Shown piece by piece: positions 1 to 6,844 of a DNA stretch of 7,131 nucleotides. Source of the DNA: Burkholderiales bacterium. GTDB taxonomy: Bacteria > Pseudomonadota > Gammaproteobacteria > Burkholderiales > Burkholderiaceae_E. The notes beneath the pieces are model-generated. The model did no database searches. It was not told the origin of the DNA and saw only the letters and a program-made list of their open reading frames with translations. A program made the position numbers and the translations under genes. The stretch covers positions 2,216,254-2,223,384 of the forward strand of contig CP070753.1 of the NCBI GenBank assembly GCA_020348765.1, given 5' to 3'. Within the stretch, counting starts at the first letter, position 1, and every line of letters begins with the position of its first letter.

Positions 1-430
1 GCACCTCGGCCAGGCTCAGGCCGAGCTTCCCCCGTGGCGCCCATCCGCTCGGAAAGCACACGTGCAGCAGTTCGGCGACGACGCCACCCGGCCCGGCGCG
101 CAGCAGCACGTAGTCCTCCTGCATCGCCAGCGCCAGCGCGTGCGCCTCGGCCTCGAGCGTAGCTGCCGAATCCGCCGGCAGCGCTGCGCGGTCCGCGCCG
201 CCTGCGACGGTCACACCCAGCAGCGCGGCCGAGGCGCGCAGCGCAGCGGCGAGCCCGGGGAGGTCGTCGCAGGCGAAGCACAGCGGCGCCGGCTGTGCGC
301 GCTCGATCGCGTCACGCTTGGCGGCCAGATACGCGTGGCGGTTCGCGTCCGTGACGCAGTACGGACCGGACAACCGGCGCAGGTCCGGACGCACCCGATA
401 CGGAACCTCGACCGGGAACGGAATCTGCAT
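1..430 (-). CDS. DUF3445 / heme-dependent oxidative N-demethylase-like protein (5' part; runs off left edge)
   Basis: An open minus-strand frame starts at ATG 430-428 and stays open for 143 codons to the window edge, so only the N-terminal part is present. Residues 12-18 (RVRPDLR) resemble the family's N-terminal basic/proline motif. Residues 104-111 (QEDYVLLR) and 122-138 (LHVCFPSGWAP, then K135, G137) match the central block I recall for DUF3445, where a CFPSGW-type motif leads into a KxG helix. The best-studied members are heme enzymes with a PAS-like fold that oxidatively remove a methyl group from dimethylamine. Other members are uncharacterised, so the substrate here is open. No other in-frame start lies between the upstream hydrolase stop and ATG 430. 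The gap is 26 bp, with a GGGGCAGGG stretch as a rather distant ribosome-binding candidate. It is the last visible gene of the nadE-glnB operon. Family assignment is from remembered motifs; function is inferred. Confidence 0.75.
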   Translation of the reverse strand, partial: MQIPFPVEVPYRVRPDLRRLSGPYCVTDANRHAYLAAKRDAIERAQPAPLCFACDDLPGLAAALRASAALLGVTVAGGADRAALPADSAATLEAEAHALALAMQEDYVLLRAGPGGVVAELLHVCFPSGWAPRGKLGLSLAEV

Positions 431-456
431 CGGCTGCGAACGATGCCCTGCCCCGT

Positions 457-1173
457 TCAGCAGGCGAGCAGCAGCTGCGCGAGCGCCGACGGTGCAGTGA
501 GCATCATGTCGTGGCCGGTGTCCAACTCGACATAGTGCCAGCCGTCGGCGCCGCCCAGTCGCCGGTGGGTGGCCTGCATCGGGCCGTACACCGGGCGCGT
601 CGCCGCGACATAGGTGCGCCGCAGTCCGGCGCTTCCGCCGTGCGCGAGCCGGATCTTTCGGGTGTAGGTGGCCGCGGGCATCGGTCGCAATCGGCGCGCC
701 AGCCATTGCAGGTCGGCTTCTTCGATCACGCCGAAACTCGCCGGCTCGGGTGCCGGCAGCGCGAGGCCGCAGCCGGCGTCGCGGATCGCCGCCAGCCGGT
801 GCGCTCTCATCTCCGCAGTGCCATTGTCGGCCCAGCACCACTCGGTCACTTCGTCGGAGGGAACGACCGCGTCCAGGTACACACAGTGCGCGATCCGCTC
901 GCGCATCGCGTCCGCCACCCCGGTGATCACGTTGCCGCCGTAGCTGTGTCCAACCAGCACCACCCGATCGAGCTCCTCGGCTTCGATGAGCGCCAGCACG
1001 TCGCGCACGTGCCAGGCGAGGTCGACGGCGGCGCCGAACAGGTGCTCCCGGTCACCGAGCCCGGTCAGCGTCGGTGCCAGAACCCGGTAGCCGGCTCCGG
1101 CCAGCAGCGGGATCACGCGCGACCAGCACCAGCCGCCGTGCCAGGCGCCGTGAACGAGCACGTAGCACTTCAT
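457..1173 (-). CDS. Alpha/beta-fold hydrolase (esterase-like, plant methylesterase/SABP2-type relatives)
   Basis: This 238-residue protein is a single compact alpha/beta hydrolase domain without signal peptide or membrane segment, so it is probably cytoplasmic. An oxyanion-hole segment HGAWHGGW lies at residues 8-15, the nucleophile elbow GHSYGG at 75-80 (Ser77), and the catalytic His at about 221 in TGHDMML. This pattern is typical of small bacterial esterases related to the plant SABP2/hydroxynitrile lyase group. The usual acid after strand 7 appears absent: the region reads TYVAATRP (187-194), where plant relatives carry an Asp. Asp101, at the end of the strand after the nucleophile (VYLDAVVP), could replace it; that is inference. 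The start ATG is preceded by a modest GGGA about 10 nt upstream. The gene lies 27 bp downstream of glnB and 26 bp upstream of the DUF3445 gene, so it is probably cotranscribed. The substrate is unknown. Confidence 0.88.
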   Translation of the reverse strand: MKCYVLVHGAWHGGWCWSRVIPLLAGAGYRVLAPTLTGLGDREHLFGAAVDLAWHVRDVLALIEAEELDRVVLVGHSYGGNVITGVADAMRERIAHCVYLDAVVPSDEVTEWCWADNGTAEMRAHRLAAIRDAGCGLALPAPEPASFGVIEEADLQWLARRLRPMPAATYTRKIRLAHGGSAGLRRTYVAATRPVYGPMQATHRRLGGADGWHYVELDTGHDMMLTAPSALAQLLLAC

Positions 1174-1200
1174 GGCTTCGAATCCCGAGCCGGGCGGCGC

Positions 1201-1569
<369 letters not shown>

Positions 1570-1585
1570 TCACGGCCTTCGTTGT

Positions 1586-3208
1586 TCACTCGATGAACCT
1601 GGACGTGATCGGATAGCGCCAGTCGCGGCCGAAGCCACGGTGCGTGACACGGATGCCGACCGGCGCCTGGCGACGCTTGTACTCGTTGAGCCGCAGCAGG
1701 CGCACCACCCGGTCGACCACGTCGCGCGCATAGCCGGCGCCGACGATCTCGGCCACGCCGCGGTTCTGCTCCATGTACATCTGCATGATCGGATCGAGCA
1801 CCTCGTACGGCGGCAACGAGTCCTGGTCGGTCTGGTCGGGGCGCAGTTCGGCCGACGGCGGCCGCGTGATGATGCGCTCGGGAATGACTTCCGAACGTCC
1901 GTTCCGATAGAGCGCGAGCCGGTACACCATCGTCTTGGCGATGTCCTTGATCACCGCGAAGCCTCCGGCCATGTCGCCATACAGGGTACAGTAGCCGGTC
2001 GCCAGCTCCGACTTGTTGCCCGTCGTCAGCACGATGGCGCCGTGCTTGTTCGAAAGCGCCATCAGCAGCGTGCCCCGGATTCGGGCCTGGATGTTCTCTT
2101 CGGTCGCGTCCGGCTCGAGCCCGGCGAAGTCGTCGGCCAGCGCGTCCAGGAAGGCCGCGAACATCGGCTCGATGCCGATCACGTCGTAACGCACGCCGAG
2201 GCGCAGCGCCATCTCGCGCGCGTCCGCCAGCGACATATCGGCCGTGTACGGCGACGGCATCATCAGCGTACGCACACGATCGCTGCCCAGCGCGTCCACG
2301 GCGATCGCCAGCGTCAGCGCCGAGTCGATCCCGCCCGACAGGCCGATGATGGCCCCCGGGAAGCCGTTCTTGCCGATGTAGTCGCGCACGCCCAGCACCA
2401 GCGCACCGTAGATCTGTTCCTCGATCGAATGCAACGGCTCGATGCGGCCCTGGCTCGGGACGGCGCCGTCGAAATCGACGAGCAGCAGGTCCTCCTCGAA
2501 AGCGGCGGCCTGCGCGGTCATGCTGCCGTCGGCATCGAGCGCGAAGGACATGCCGTCGAATACCAGCTCGTCCTGGCCACCGACCATGTTGGCCGCCACC
2601 AGCGACATGCCCTGCGAGCACACGTTGGCCCTGGCCACGTCGATGCGCTGGTGATGCTTGTTGGCGTGAAACGGCGACGCATTGAGCACCAGCAGCACTT
2701 CGGCACCGGCGGCACGGGCAGCCTGCGGCGCGGCCGCAAACCAGACGTCCTCGCACACGGCCAGCCCGACCTTGACACCCTCGATCTCGAGTACGACCGG
2801 CGCCTCCCCGGCGGCGAAATAGCGCTGCTCGTCGAACACGTCATAGTTGGGCAGGTCGCGCTTGTGGTACTCGGCGAGCACCGCGCCGTCGCGCACCGCG
2901 CAGGCCGCGTTGTAGCGGCGGCCGTCGCGCTGCAGCGCCTGGCCGACGACCAGTGTCAGCCGCGGCCATTGCCGCGAGGCCTCGACCAGTTCGACGAACT
3001 TCTCCTCGGCCCTTCTATAGAATGCCGGTCGCAGCAGCAGGTCCTCGGGCGGGTAGCCGACCAGCGCCAGCTCCGGGGTCAGCAGCACGTTGGCGCCCTC
3101 GGCATCGGCACACCGGGCGCTGGCGAGGATCCGCTGCAGATTGCCGCCGAAGTCACCGACGATCTGGTTGAGCTGGGCGGCCGCGACGCGCAGGGGCATG
3201 GGCAACAT
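1586..3208 (-). CDS. nadE: Glutamine-dependent NAD+ synthetase
   Basis: This 540-residue two-domain enzyme makes NAD+ from deamido-NAD+ (NaAD) and ATP, using ammonia released from glutamine, the last step of NAD+ biosynthesis in the cytosol. The N-terminal nitrilase-type glutaminase (about 5-260) has the catalytic triad Glu46 (LLTPELALVGYPPEDL), Lys116 (YHKRDLPNY) and Cys152 (AVCEDVW). The C-terminal synthetase (about 262-540) has the ATP PP-loop SGGIDS at 291-296 and the conserved TTGNKSELATGYCTLYGDMA at 395-414. Length is normal for the short bacterial glutamine-dependent form. ATG 3208 gives [15 protein letters not shown]. The internal ATG at 3199 ([11 protein letters not shown]) is equally plausible, because relatives often start just before this strand and neither start has a clear ribosome-binding site. 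It leads the glnB operon, linking glutamine use to PII signalling. Tandem AGA-AGG arginine codons occur at residues 65-66. Confidence 0.97.
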   Translation of the reverse strand: MLPMPLRVAAAQLNQIVGDFGGNLQRILASARCADAEGANVLLTPELALVGYPPEDLLLRPAFYRRAEEKFVELVEASRQWPRLTLVVGQALQRDGRRYNAACAVRDGAVLAEYHKRDLPNYDVFDEQRYFAAGEAPVVLEIEGVKVGLAVCEDVWFAAAPQAARAAGAEVLLVLNASPFHANKHHQRIDVARANVCSQGMSLVAANMVGGQDELVFDGMSFALDADGSMTAQAAAFEEDLLLVDFDGAVPSQGRIEPLHSIEEQIYGALVLGVRDYIGKNGFPGAIIGLSGGIDSALTLAIAVDALGSDRVRTLMMPSPYTADMSLADAREMALRLGVRYDVIGIEPMFAAFLDALADDFAGLEPDATEENIQARIRGTLLMALSNKHGAIVLTTGNKSELATGYCTLYGDMAGGFAVIKDIAKTMVYRLALYRNGRSEVIPERIITRPPSAELRPDQTDQDSLPPYEVLDPIMQMYMEQNRGVAEIVGAGYARDVVDRVVRLLRLNEYKRRQAPVGIRVTHRGFGRDWRYPITSRFIE

Positions 3209-4595
3209 CGAAAGCGATCGGAAGGCCGGAGATTATCGCACGCAGGTGGTCGGGTCCCTGGGCGAGATCGGCCGTGCGCGCTGGCAGCGCCTGCTGGCGT
3301 TGGCCCAGTGCGCCTACGACGATCCGGAGCGCAGCGACGCGACGCGGGCGAGCGCCGAGTCCGAGCTCAGTCCGTTCGTCGGCTACGACTGGCTCGAGGC
3401 GCTCGAGCGCACGGGTTGCGTCGGTGGCGACTCGGGCTGGTCACCGTTGCACGCGGTCGTCGAAGACGCCGAGGGCACGCTCGTCGCCGCCGCGCCGTGC
3501 TACCTGAAGGAGCACTCGTACGGCGAGTATGTCTTCGACTGGGCCTGGGCCGATGCGTATGCGAGACACGGGCTGCAGTACTACCCGAAGCTGCTCGCAG
3601 CGAGCCCGTTCACGCCGGTGCCCGGTCCGCGCCTGCTGGCGGGCTCGCCGCAGGCGCGCGCTGCACTGGCGGTGGCGCTGCGCCTGCTGGCGCAGCAAAG
3701 CGGGTTGTCCTCGGCGCACGTGCTGTTCACCGGCGCCGAGGACACGCGGGCGCTGGCCGCAGCGGGCTGGATGATCCGCCGCGGCGTCCAGTTCCACTGG
3801 CACAATGCGGCCTTCGCCGACTTCGACGCCTACCTGTCGAGCCTGGTGCAGCCCAAGCGCAAGAAGGTCCGCGCCGAGCGACGAAAGGTGCAGGAGGCCG
3901 GCGTCATGCTGCGGCGACTGTCGGGGGCGGACATCCGGCCGTCGCACTGGGACTTCTTCTATCGCTGCTACCAGCGCACGTACAGCGAACACTACTCGCA
4001 TCCGTACCTGAGCCGCGAGTTCTTCGAGGAAATCGGCGCGCGCATGGCCGAGCAGGTGCTGCTGGTCGTCGCCGAGCGCGAGCTGCAGCCGATCGCGTCG
4101 GCGCTGCTCGTATTCGACGGCAGCGGACTGTACGGTCGTTACTGGGGCGCGCTCGAGCGCGTGCCGTGCCTGCACTTCGAGGCCAGCTACTATCAGCCGA
4201 TCGAGTTCGCGATCGAGCGTGGCCTGGGCCGCTTCGAGGGTGGCGCCCAGGGCGAGCACAAGATGGCACGCGGGTTCCTGCCGGTGCCGACCCACTCGGC
4301 GCACTGGCTCGCGCACCCGGCGTTCGCGGACGCGGTCGAGCGCTTTCTCGAGCGCGAGGGCCACGGCATCGAGGCCTACCTGACCGAGCTCGACGAGCGC
4401 TCTCCCCTGCAGCGCACCGCCACCGGCCCGGCCAGAGCTGGCGCGTCGCCACCGGCCCGGCCCGAGCGGGCGCGACGCCACCGGCCAGGCCCGAGCGGGC
4501 GCGTCGCCACCGTGTGCCCGCCGCCGGTCCGACAGCGGAATCGCCGGGGCGCGATCGACGATCAGAACGCCGGCTTCTCGGCTGCGCCCTGGTAG
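3198..4595 (+). CDS. FemAB/GNAT-like acyltransferase, DUF482 family, with aberrant C-terminal tail
   Basis: ATG 3198 gives a 465-residue protein. Residues about 16-405 match the DUF482 (peptidogalycan biosynthesis/recognition, GNAT-fold) family as I know it. The markers are [18 protein letters not shown] (104-121), YYPKL (128-132), [11 protein letters not shown] (137-147), the basic [14 protein letters not shown] segment (218-231), and [13 protein letters not shown] followed by THSAHW (348-370). The C-terminal helix ends in ELDERSPLQ, which resembles the family's normal C-terminus. The enzymatic function of the family is unsettled; a role in aminoacyl or acyl transfer is inferred from the fold. 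Residues 407-465 are a Pro/Arg/Ala-rich tail encoded by a tandem repeat and then by antisense of the ppa 3' end (34-bp overlap), so they are probably not functional. GTG 3246, with a GGAG 14 nt upstream, is an alternative start just before the conserved VGSLGEI. ATG 3198 would overlap the nadE start. No signal peptide is seen. Confidence 0.85.
   Translation: MGNIESDRKAGDYRTQVVGSLGEIGRARWQRLLALAQCAYDDPERSDATRASAESELSPFVGYDWLEALERTGCVGGDSGWSPLHAVVEDAEGTLVAAAPCYLKEHSYGEYVFDWAWADAYARHGLQYYPKLLAASPFTPVPGPRLLAGSPQARAALAVALRLLAQQSGLSSAHVLFTGAEDTRALAAAGWMIRRGVQFHWHNAAFADFDAYLSSLVQPKRKKVRAERRKVQEAGVMLRRLSGADIRPSHWDFFYRCYQRTYSEHYSHPYLSREFFEEIGARMAEQVLLVVAERELQPIASALLVFDGSGLYGRYWGALERVPCLHFEASYYQPIEFAIERGLGRFEGGAQGEHKMARGFLPVPTHSAHWLAHPAFADAVERFLEREGHGIEAYLTELDERSPLQRTATGPARAGASPPARPERARRHRPGPSGRVATVCPPPVRQRNRRGAIDDQNAGFSAAPW
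3232..3240 (-). promoter_or_regulatory. nadE: Candidate extended -10 promoter for nadE operon
   Basis: The minus strand reads TGCGATAAT here, matching an extended -10 (TG, one base, then GATAAT, 5 of 6 to TATAAT). No good -35 is seen about 17 bp upstream, as expected when an extended -10 compensates. Transcription would begin near 3225, leaving a leader of 17-26 nt before either nadE start. The element lies inside the 5' coding part of the divergent acyltransferase gene if that gene starts at 3198. Confidence 0.5.
4418..4512. repeat. 29-bp tandem direct repeat, 3.3 copies
   Basis: Three contiguous 29-bp units (4418-4446, 4447-4475, 4476-4504) are followed by 8 bases of a fourth (cgccaccg, 4505-4512). 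Each unit begins cgccaccggcc and ends in gcgcgt or gcgcga. Each has a 12-bp inverted-repeat core: 4431-4442, 4460-4471 and 4489-4500. The core is GCCAG-AG-CTGGC in unit 1 and GCCCG-AG-CGGGC in units 2 and 3. A T-to-A difference at the end of unit 2 creates GCGACGC (4472-4478), which can pair with GCGTCGC (4501-4507) and enclose the third core. The repeat lies between two convergent genes, just past the conserved end of the acyltransferase. Because 29 is not a multiple of 3, copy-number change shifts the acyltransferase tail frame. Confidence 0.9.
4472..4507. terminator. Possible bidirectional stem-loop between convergent genes
   Basis: The 7-bp outer stem GCGACGC/GCGTCGC (4472-4478 with 4501-4507) encloses an inner inverted repeat GCCCGAGCGGGC (4489-4500). 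No T tract follows on either strand, so this is not a classic intrinsic terminator. Its position between tail-to-tail genes makes transcript ending or 3'-end protection plausible, but this is inference. Confidence 0.3.
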
Positions 4596-5110
4596 GTGCG
4601 CACGCCGGCGAGGATCTCGGCGCGTGCCTCCTCCGGGCCTCCCCAGCCGATCACCTTGACCCACTTGCCCGGCTCGAGATCCTTGTAGTGCTCGAAGAAG
4701 TGCTGGATCGTGGCCAGCCGTTCCGGGTTGATGTCTGCCGGCCGGCGCCAGTGCCGGTAGATCGGCAGGATCTTGTCGATCGGCACGGCCAGCAGCTTGG
4801 AATCGCCACCGGCCTCGTCCTCCATCTTCAGCATGCCCACCGGGCGGCAGCGCACCACGGCTCCGACGGTCACCGGAAACGGCGTGATCACCAGCACGTC
4901 GACCGGATCGCCGTCGGGCGCGATCGTGTGCGGCACGTAGCCGTAATTGCACGGGTAGTGCATCGAGGTCATCATGAACCGATCGACGAACAGGGCACCG
5001 GTTTCCTTGTCCACCTCGTACTTGATCGGTTCGGCGGCCATCGGAATTTCGATGATCACGTTGAAATCGTCGGGCAGCTCGCGGCCTGGGCCGACTCGAT
5101 CGAGATTCAT
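4562..5110 (-). CDS. ppa: Inorganic pyrophosphatase, family I
   Basis: This 182-residue cytoplasmic enzyme hydrolyses pyrophosphate to two phosphates with Mg2+, pulling biosynthetic reactions forward. It aligns closely with E. coli Ppa (about 176 residues) from memory, offset by one. The signature DGDPVDVL is at 66-73. The metal and phosphate ligands are present: Glu21, Lys30, Glu32, Arg44, Tyr56, Asp66, Asp68, Asp71, Asp98, Asp103, Lys105, Tyr142 and Lys143. I chose ATG 5110 ([16 protein letters not shown]) because it gives the family N-terminus and has GGAG nine nucleotides upstream. The longer frame to 5191 adds 27 residues with no family resemblance. It is convergent with the acyltransferase, whose stop at 4595 lies inside the ppa 3' end, and divergent from the aldehyde dehydrogenase. 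It is probably expressed alone as a housekeeping gene. Confidence 0.97.
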   Translation of the reverse strand: MNLDRVGPGRELPDDFNVIIEIPMAAEPIKYEVDKETGALFVDRFMMTSMHYPCNYGYVPHTIAPDGDPVDVLVITPFPVTVGAVVRCRPVGMLKMEDEAGGDSKLLAVPIDKILPIYRHWRRPADINPERLATIQHFFEHYKDLEPGKWVKVIGWGGPEEARAEILAGVRTYQGAAEKPAF

Positions 5111-5117
5111 AGCGGTA

Positions 5118-5122
5118 CTCCG
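5118..5122 (-). promoter_or_regulatory. Ribosome-binding site of ppa
   Basis: The minus strand reads CGGAG followed by TACCGCT and then ATG, a spacing of seven bases. It decides the start at 5110 over the longer frame that opens at 5191. Confidence 0.65.
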
Positions 5123-5151
5123 AAGCCGCACGGGACGTGCTCGGAGCGCCG

Positions 5152-5157
5152 ATCGTA
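5152..5157 (-). promoter_or_regulatory. Weak candidate -10 for ppa
   Basis: The minus strand reads TACGAT (4 of 6 to TATAAT), about 42 bp before the ppa start. No convincing -35 is visible at the right distance. It is listed because it is the best match in the 186-bp divergent intergenic region on this strand. Confidence 0.25.
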
Positions 5158-5190
5158 CCACCTGGAGCGCGGCGATTGTGCAGCGCACCA

Positions 5191-5219
5191 ATGACGCGGG
5201 CCCGAGCGCTCCGGATAAT
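5191..5219 (+). promoter_or_regulatory. Candidate sigma70 promoter for the aldehyde dehydrogenase
   Basis: ATGACG (5191-5196, 4 of 6 to TTGACA) and GATAAT (5214-5219, 5 of 6 to TATAAT) are separated by exactly 17 bp. Transcription would start near 5226, giving a leader of about 70 nt before ATG 5297. The -10 sits inside an inverted repeat, CCGGA-TAAT-TCCGG (5211-5224), and a perfect palindrome GAGCGCTC (5204-5211) abuts it in the spacer. Either could be a repressor site, which is inference. Confidence 0.5.
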
Positions 5220-5296
5220 TCCGGTCATGCATCCAGTGTGCGGCCGACCGGCACATCCGGCGGTGAACCGAGTCTCTTCGATCACGAGCGAAAGCC

Positions 5297-6748
5297 ATGC
5301 TACAGACACCGACACGTCATCTGCATTTCATCGACAACGAACCCACGGCCGCGGAGAACGGCGAATCGATCCCGGTGGTCGATCCATCGGACGGCACCGT
5401 GTTCGCGCAGATCGCGCGCGGTTCGGCCCATGACATCGAGCGCGCGGTCGGGGCCGCGCGGCGCGCCTTCGACGGCGCCTGGGGCCGCCAGACCGCACTC
5501 GAGCGCGGACGCGTGCTGCAGCGCTGGTCCGACCTGATCGAAGCCCAGCGCGAGGAACTGGCGGTGCTCGAGGCGCGCGACACCGGCAAGCCGATCACGC
5601 AGGCGCGTGCGGATGCGACCGCGCTGGCCCGCTATCTCGAGTTCTACGGCGGAGCGGCCGACAAGTTCCACGGCGAAACCCTGCCCTACCAGAGCGGCTA
5701 CACGGTGCTGACGATTCGCGAGCCGCACGGGGTCACCGGACACATCATCCCGTGGAACTACCCGATGCAGATCTTCGGCCGCTCGGTCGGCGCCGCTCTG
5801 GCAGTCGGCAACGCCTGCGTGGTGAAGCCGGCCGAGGACGCGTGCCTGTCGTTGCTGCGTGCCGCCGAACTCGCCGTCGAGGCGGGGCTGCCGGCGGGCG
5901 CGCTGAACATCGTCACCGGCTTCGGCCCGGAGGCCGGCGCCGCGCTCAGTGCCCATCCCGGCATCGACCACATCTCGTTCACCGGCTCGCCGCTCACCGG
6001 CAAGCTGGTGGCCCAGGCGGCCGCGGTGCACCACTGCCCGGTCACGCTCGAACTGGGCGGCAAGTCGCCGCAGATCGTGTTCGCCGACGCCGATCTCGAT
6101 GCAGCGCTGCCGGTGCTCACCAACGCGATCATCCAGAACTGCGGCCAGACCTGCTCGGCGGGCAGCCGCGTGCTGATCGAGCGGTCGCTGTACGGCGCAC
6201 TGCTCGAGCGCCTGGCCGAACGCTTCGGCGCGCTGCGGGCCGGCCCGGCGATGGCCGACCTGGAACTGGGACCGCTGATCAGCGACAAGCAGCGCACCCG
6301 CGTGCGCGACTTCCTCGCCAAGGCCGAGTCCGGCGGCATACGGACCGTGGCGCAGGGATCGATCGTCGGCGAGGCGCCGAGCCAGGGGTTCTACCTGCCG
6401 GCGACGCTGCTGGCCGATGTTCCGACCGATCACCTGGTGGCCCAGGAAGAAGTGTTCGGACCGGTGCTGGCCGCGATTCCATTCGACGACGAGGACGAAG
6501 CGGTGCGCATCGCCAACGGCACACCGTACGGCCTGGTCGCCGGCATCTGGACCCGGGACGGTGGTCGCCAGCTGCGCATGGCGCGCCGGGTGCGAGCCGG
6601 ACAGGTCTTCGTCAACAACTATGGTGCCGGTGGCGGCGTCGAACTGCCGTTCGGCGGCTTCAAGCACAGCGGCTACGGGCGCGAGAAGGGCTTCGAGGCG
6701 CTGTACGGATTCACGGCACTGAAGACGATCGCCATCCGCCACGGCTGA
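5297..6748 (+). CDS. Aldehyde dehydrogenase, NAD(P)+-dependent (ALDH superfamily)
   Basis: This complete 483-residue enzyme oxidises an aldehyde to the carboxylic acid with NAD(P)+. The oxyanion Asn154 lies in IIPWNYPMQ. The cofactor-site Lys177 lies in VVKPAE, and FTGS is at 228-231. The general base Glu252 lies in LELGGKSP (251-258), the catalytic Cys286 in NCGQTCSAGS (281-290), and the cofactor ribose ligand Glu385 in EEVFGP. PFGGFKHSGYGRE (451-463) is the usual C-terminal block. The architecture resembles betaine-aldehyde and other broad-range ALDHs, but the natural aldehyde cannot be assigned. The start is supported by an in-frame stop at 5264-5266 just upstream. The ribosome-binding site is weak (GAGCGAAAG). 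It heads a plus-strand unit with a short-chain dehydrogenase 96 bp downstream, so a two-step alcohol to acid pathway is plausible. Confidence 0.95.
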   Translation: MLQTPTRHLHFIDNEPTAAENGESIPVVDPSDGTVFAQIARGSAHDIERAVGAARRAFDGAWGRQTALERGRVLQRWSDLIEAQREELAVLEARDTGKPITQARADATALARYLEFYGGAADKFHGETLPYQSGYTVLTIREPHGVTGHIIPWNYPMQIFGRSVGAALAVGNACVVKPAEDACLSLLRAAELAVEAGLPAGALNIVTGFGPEAGAALSAHPGIDHISFTGSPLTGKLVAQAAAVHHCPVTLELGGKSPQIVFADADLDAALPVLTNAIIQNCGQTCSAGSRVLIERSLYGALLERLAERFGALRAGPAMADLELGPLISDKQRTRVRDFLAKAESGGIRTVAQGSIVGEAPSQGFYLPATLLADVPTDHLVAQEEVFGPVLAAIPFDDEDEAVRIANGTPYGLVAGIWTRDGGRQLRMARRVRAGQVFVNNYGAGGGVELPFGGFKHSGYGREKGFEALYGFTALKTIAIRHG

Positions 6749-6750
6749 GG

Positions 6751-6767
6751 CGCGCCCGCGAGGCGCG
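6751..6767 (+). terminator. GC hairpin just after the aldehyde dehydrogenase stop
   Basis: Arms CGCGCC (6751-6756) and GGCGCG (6762-6767) flank a 5-nt loop and begin two bases after the stop codon. No T tract follows, so a full intrinsic terminator is not supported. A 3'-end-stabilising or pausing hairpin is possible. Confidence 0.3.
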
Positions 6768-6794
6768 AGCCGGTGGTGGGTCGGTACGGCAACG

Positions 6795-6817
6795 CCGGCT
6801 GCGCGCAGCGCGGCCGG
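6795..6817 (+). terminator. Strong stem-loop between aldehyde dehydrogenase and SDR genes
   Basis: Arms CCGGCTGCGC (6795-6804) and GCGCGGCCGG (6808-6817) form a 10-bp stem with a 3-nt loop. Nine pairs are Watson-Crick and one is U-G in RNA. There is no following T tract. It lies 27 bp before the SDR start, so it may attenuate readthrough or protect one side of the transcript rather than terminate fully. Confidence 0.35.
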
Positions 6818-6832
6818 TCAGATCCCTGAAAC

Positions 6833-6838
6833 GAGAGG
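6833..6838 (+). promoter_or_regulatory. Ribosome-binding site of the SDR gene
   Basis: GAGAGG lies six bases before ATG 6845, a standard spacing, and fixes the start of the partial SDR gene. Confidence 0.65.
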
Positions 6839-6844
6839 CAGAAC

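Noticed and set aside
4418..4512. CRISPR-like array
   Set aside because: The 29-bp units are directly contiguous with no spacers, and no cas genes are nearby. It is a simple tandem repeat.
5111..5191. 27-residue N-terminal extension of pyrophosphatase
   Set aside because: The extra residues do not match the family, and a GGAG ribosome-binding site sits immediately before the internal ATG at 5110.
1640..5194. A 1184-codon open frame on the plus strand
   Set aside because: It runs antisense to nadE, then out of frame through the acyltransferase, then antisense to ppa. Its translation is Arg/His/Gly-rich without any family motif. Such long shadow frames are expected at this GC content.
3441..5315. 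A 624-codon minus-strand open frame
   Set aside because: It is antisense to the acyltransferase and out of frame with ppa. No recognisable motif is seen; both overlapped genes have strong family evidence.
5300..6742. A 480-codon minus-strand frame mirroring the aldehyde dehydrogenase
   Set aside because: It is a full antisense shadow of a gene with all ALDH catalytic motifs. It shows no ribosome-binding site or domain signature.
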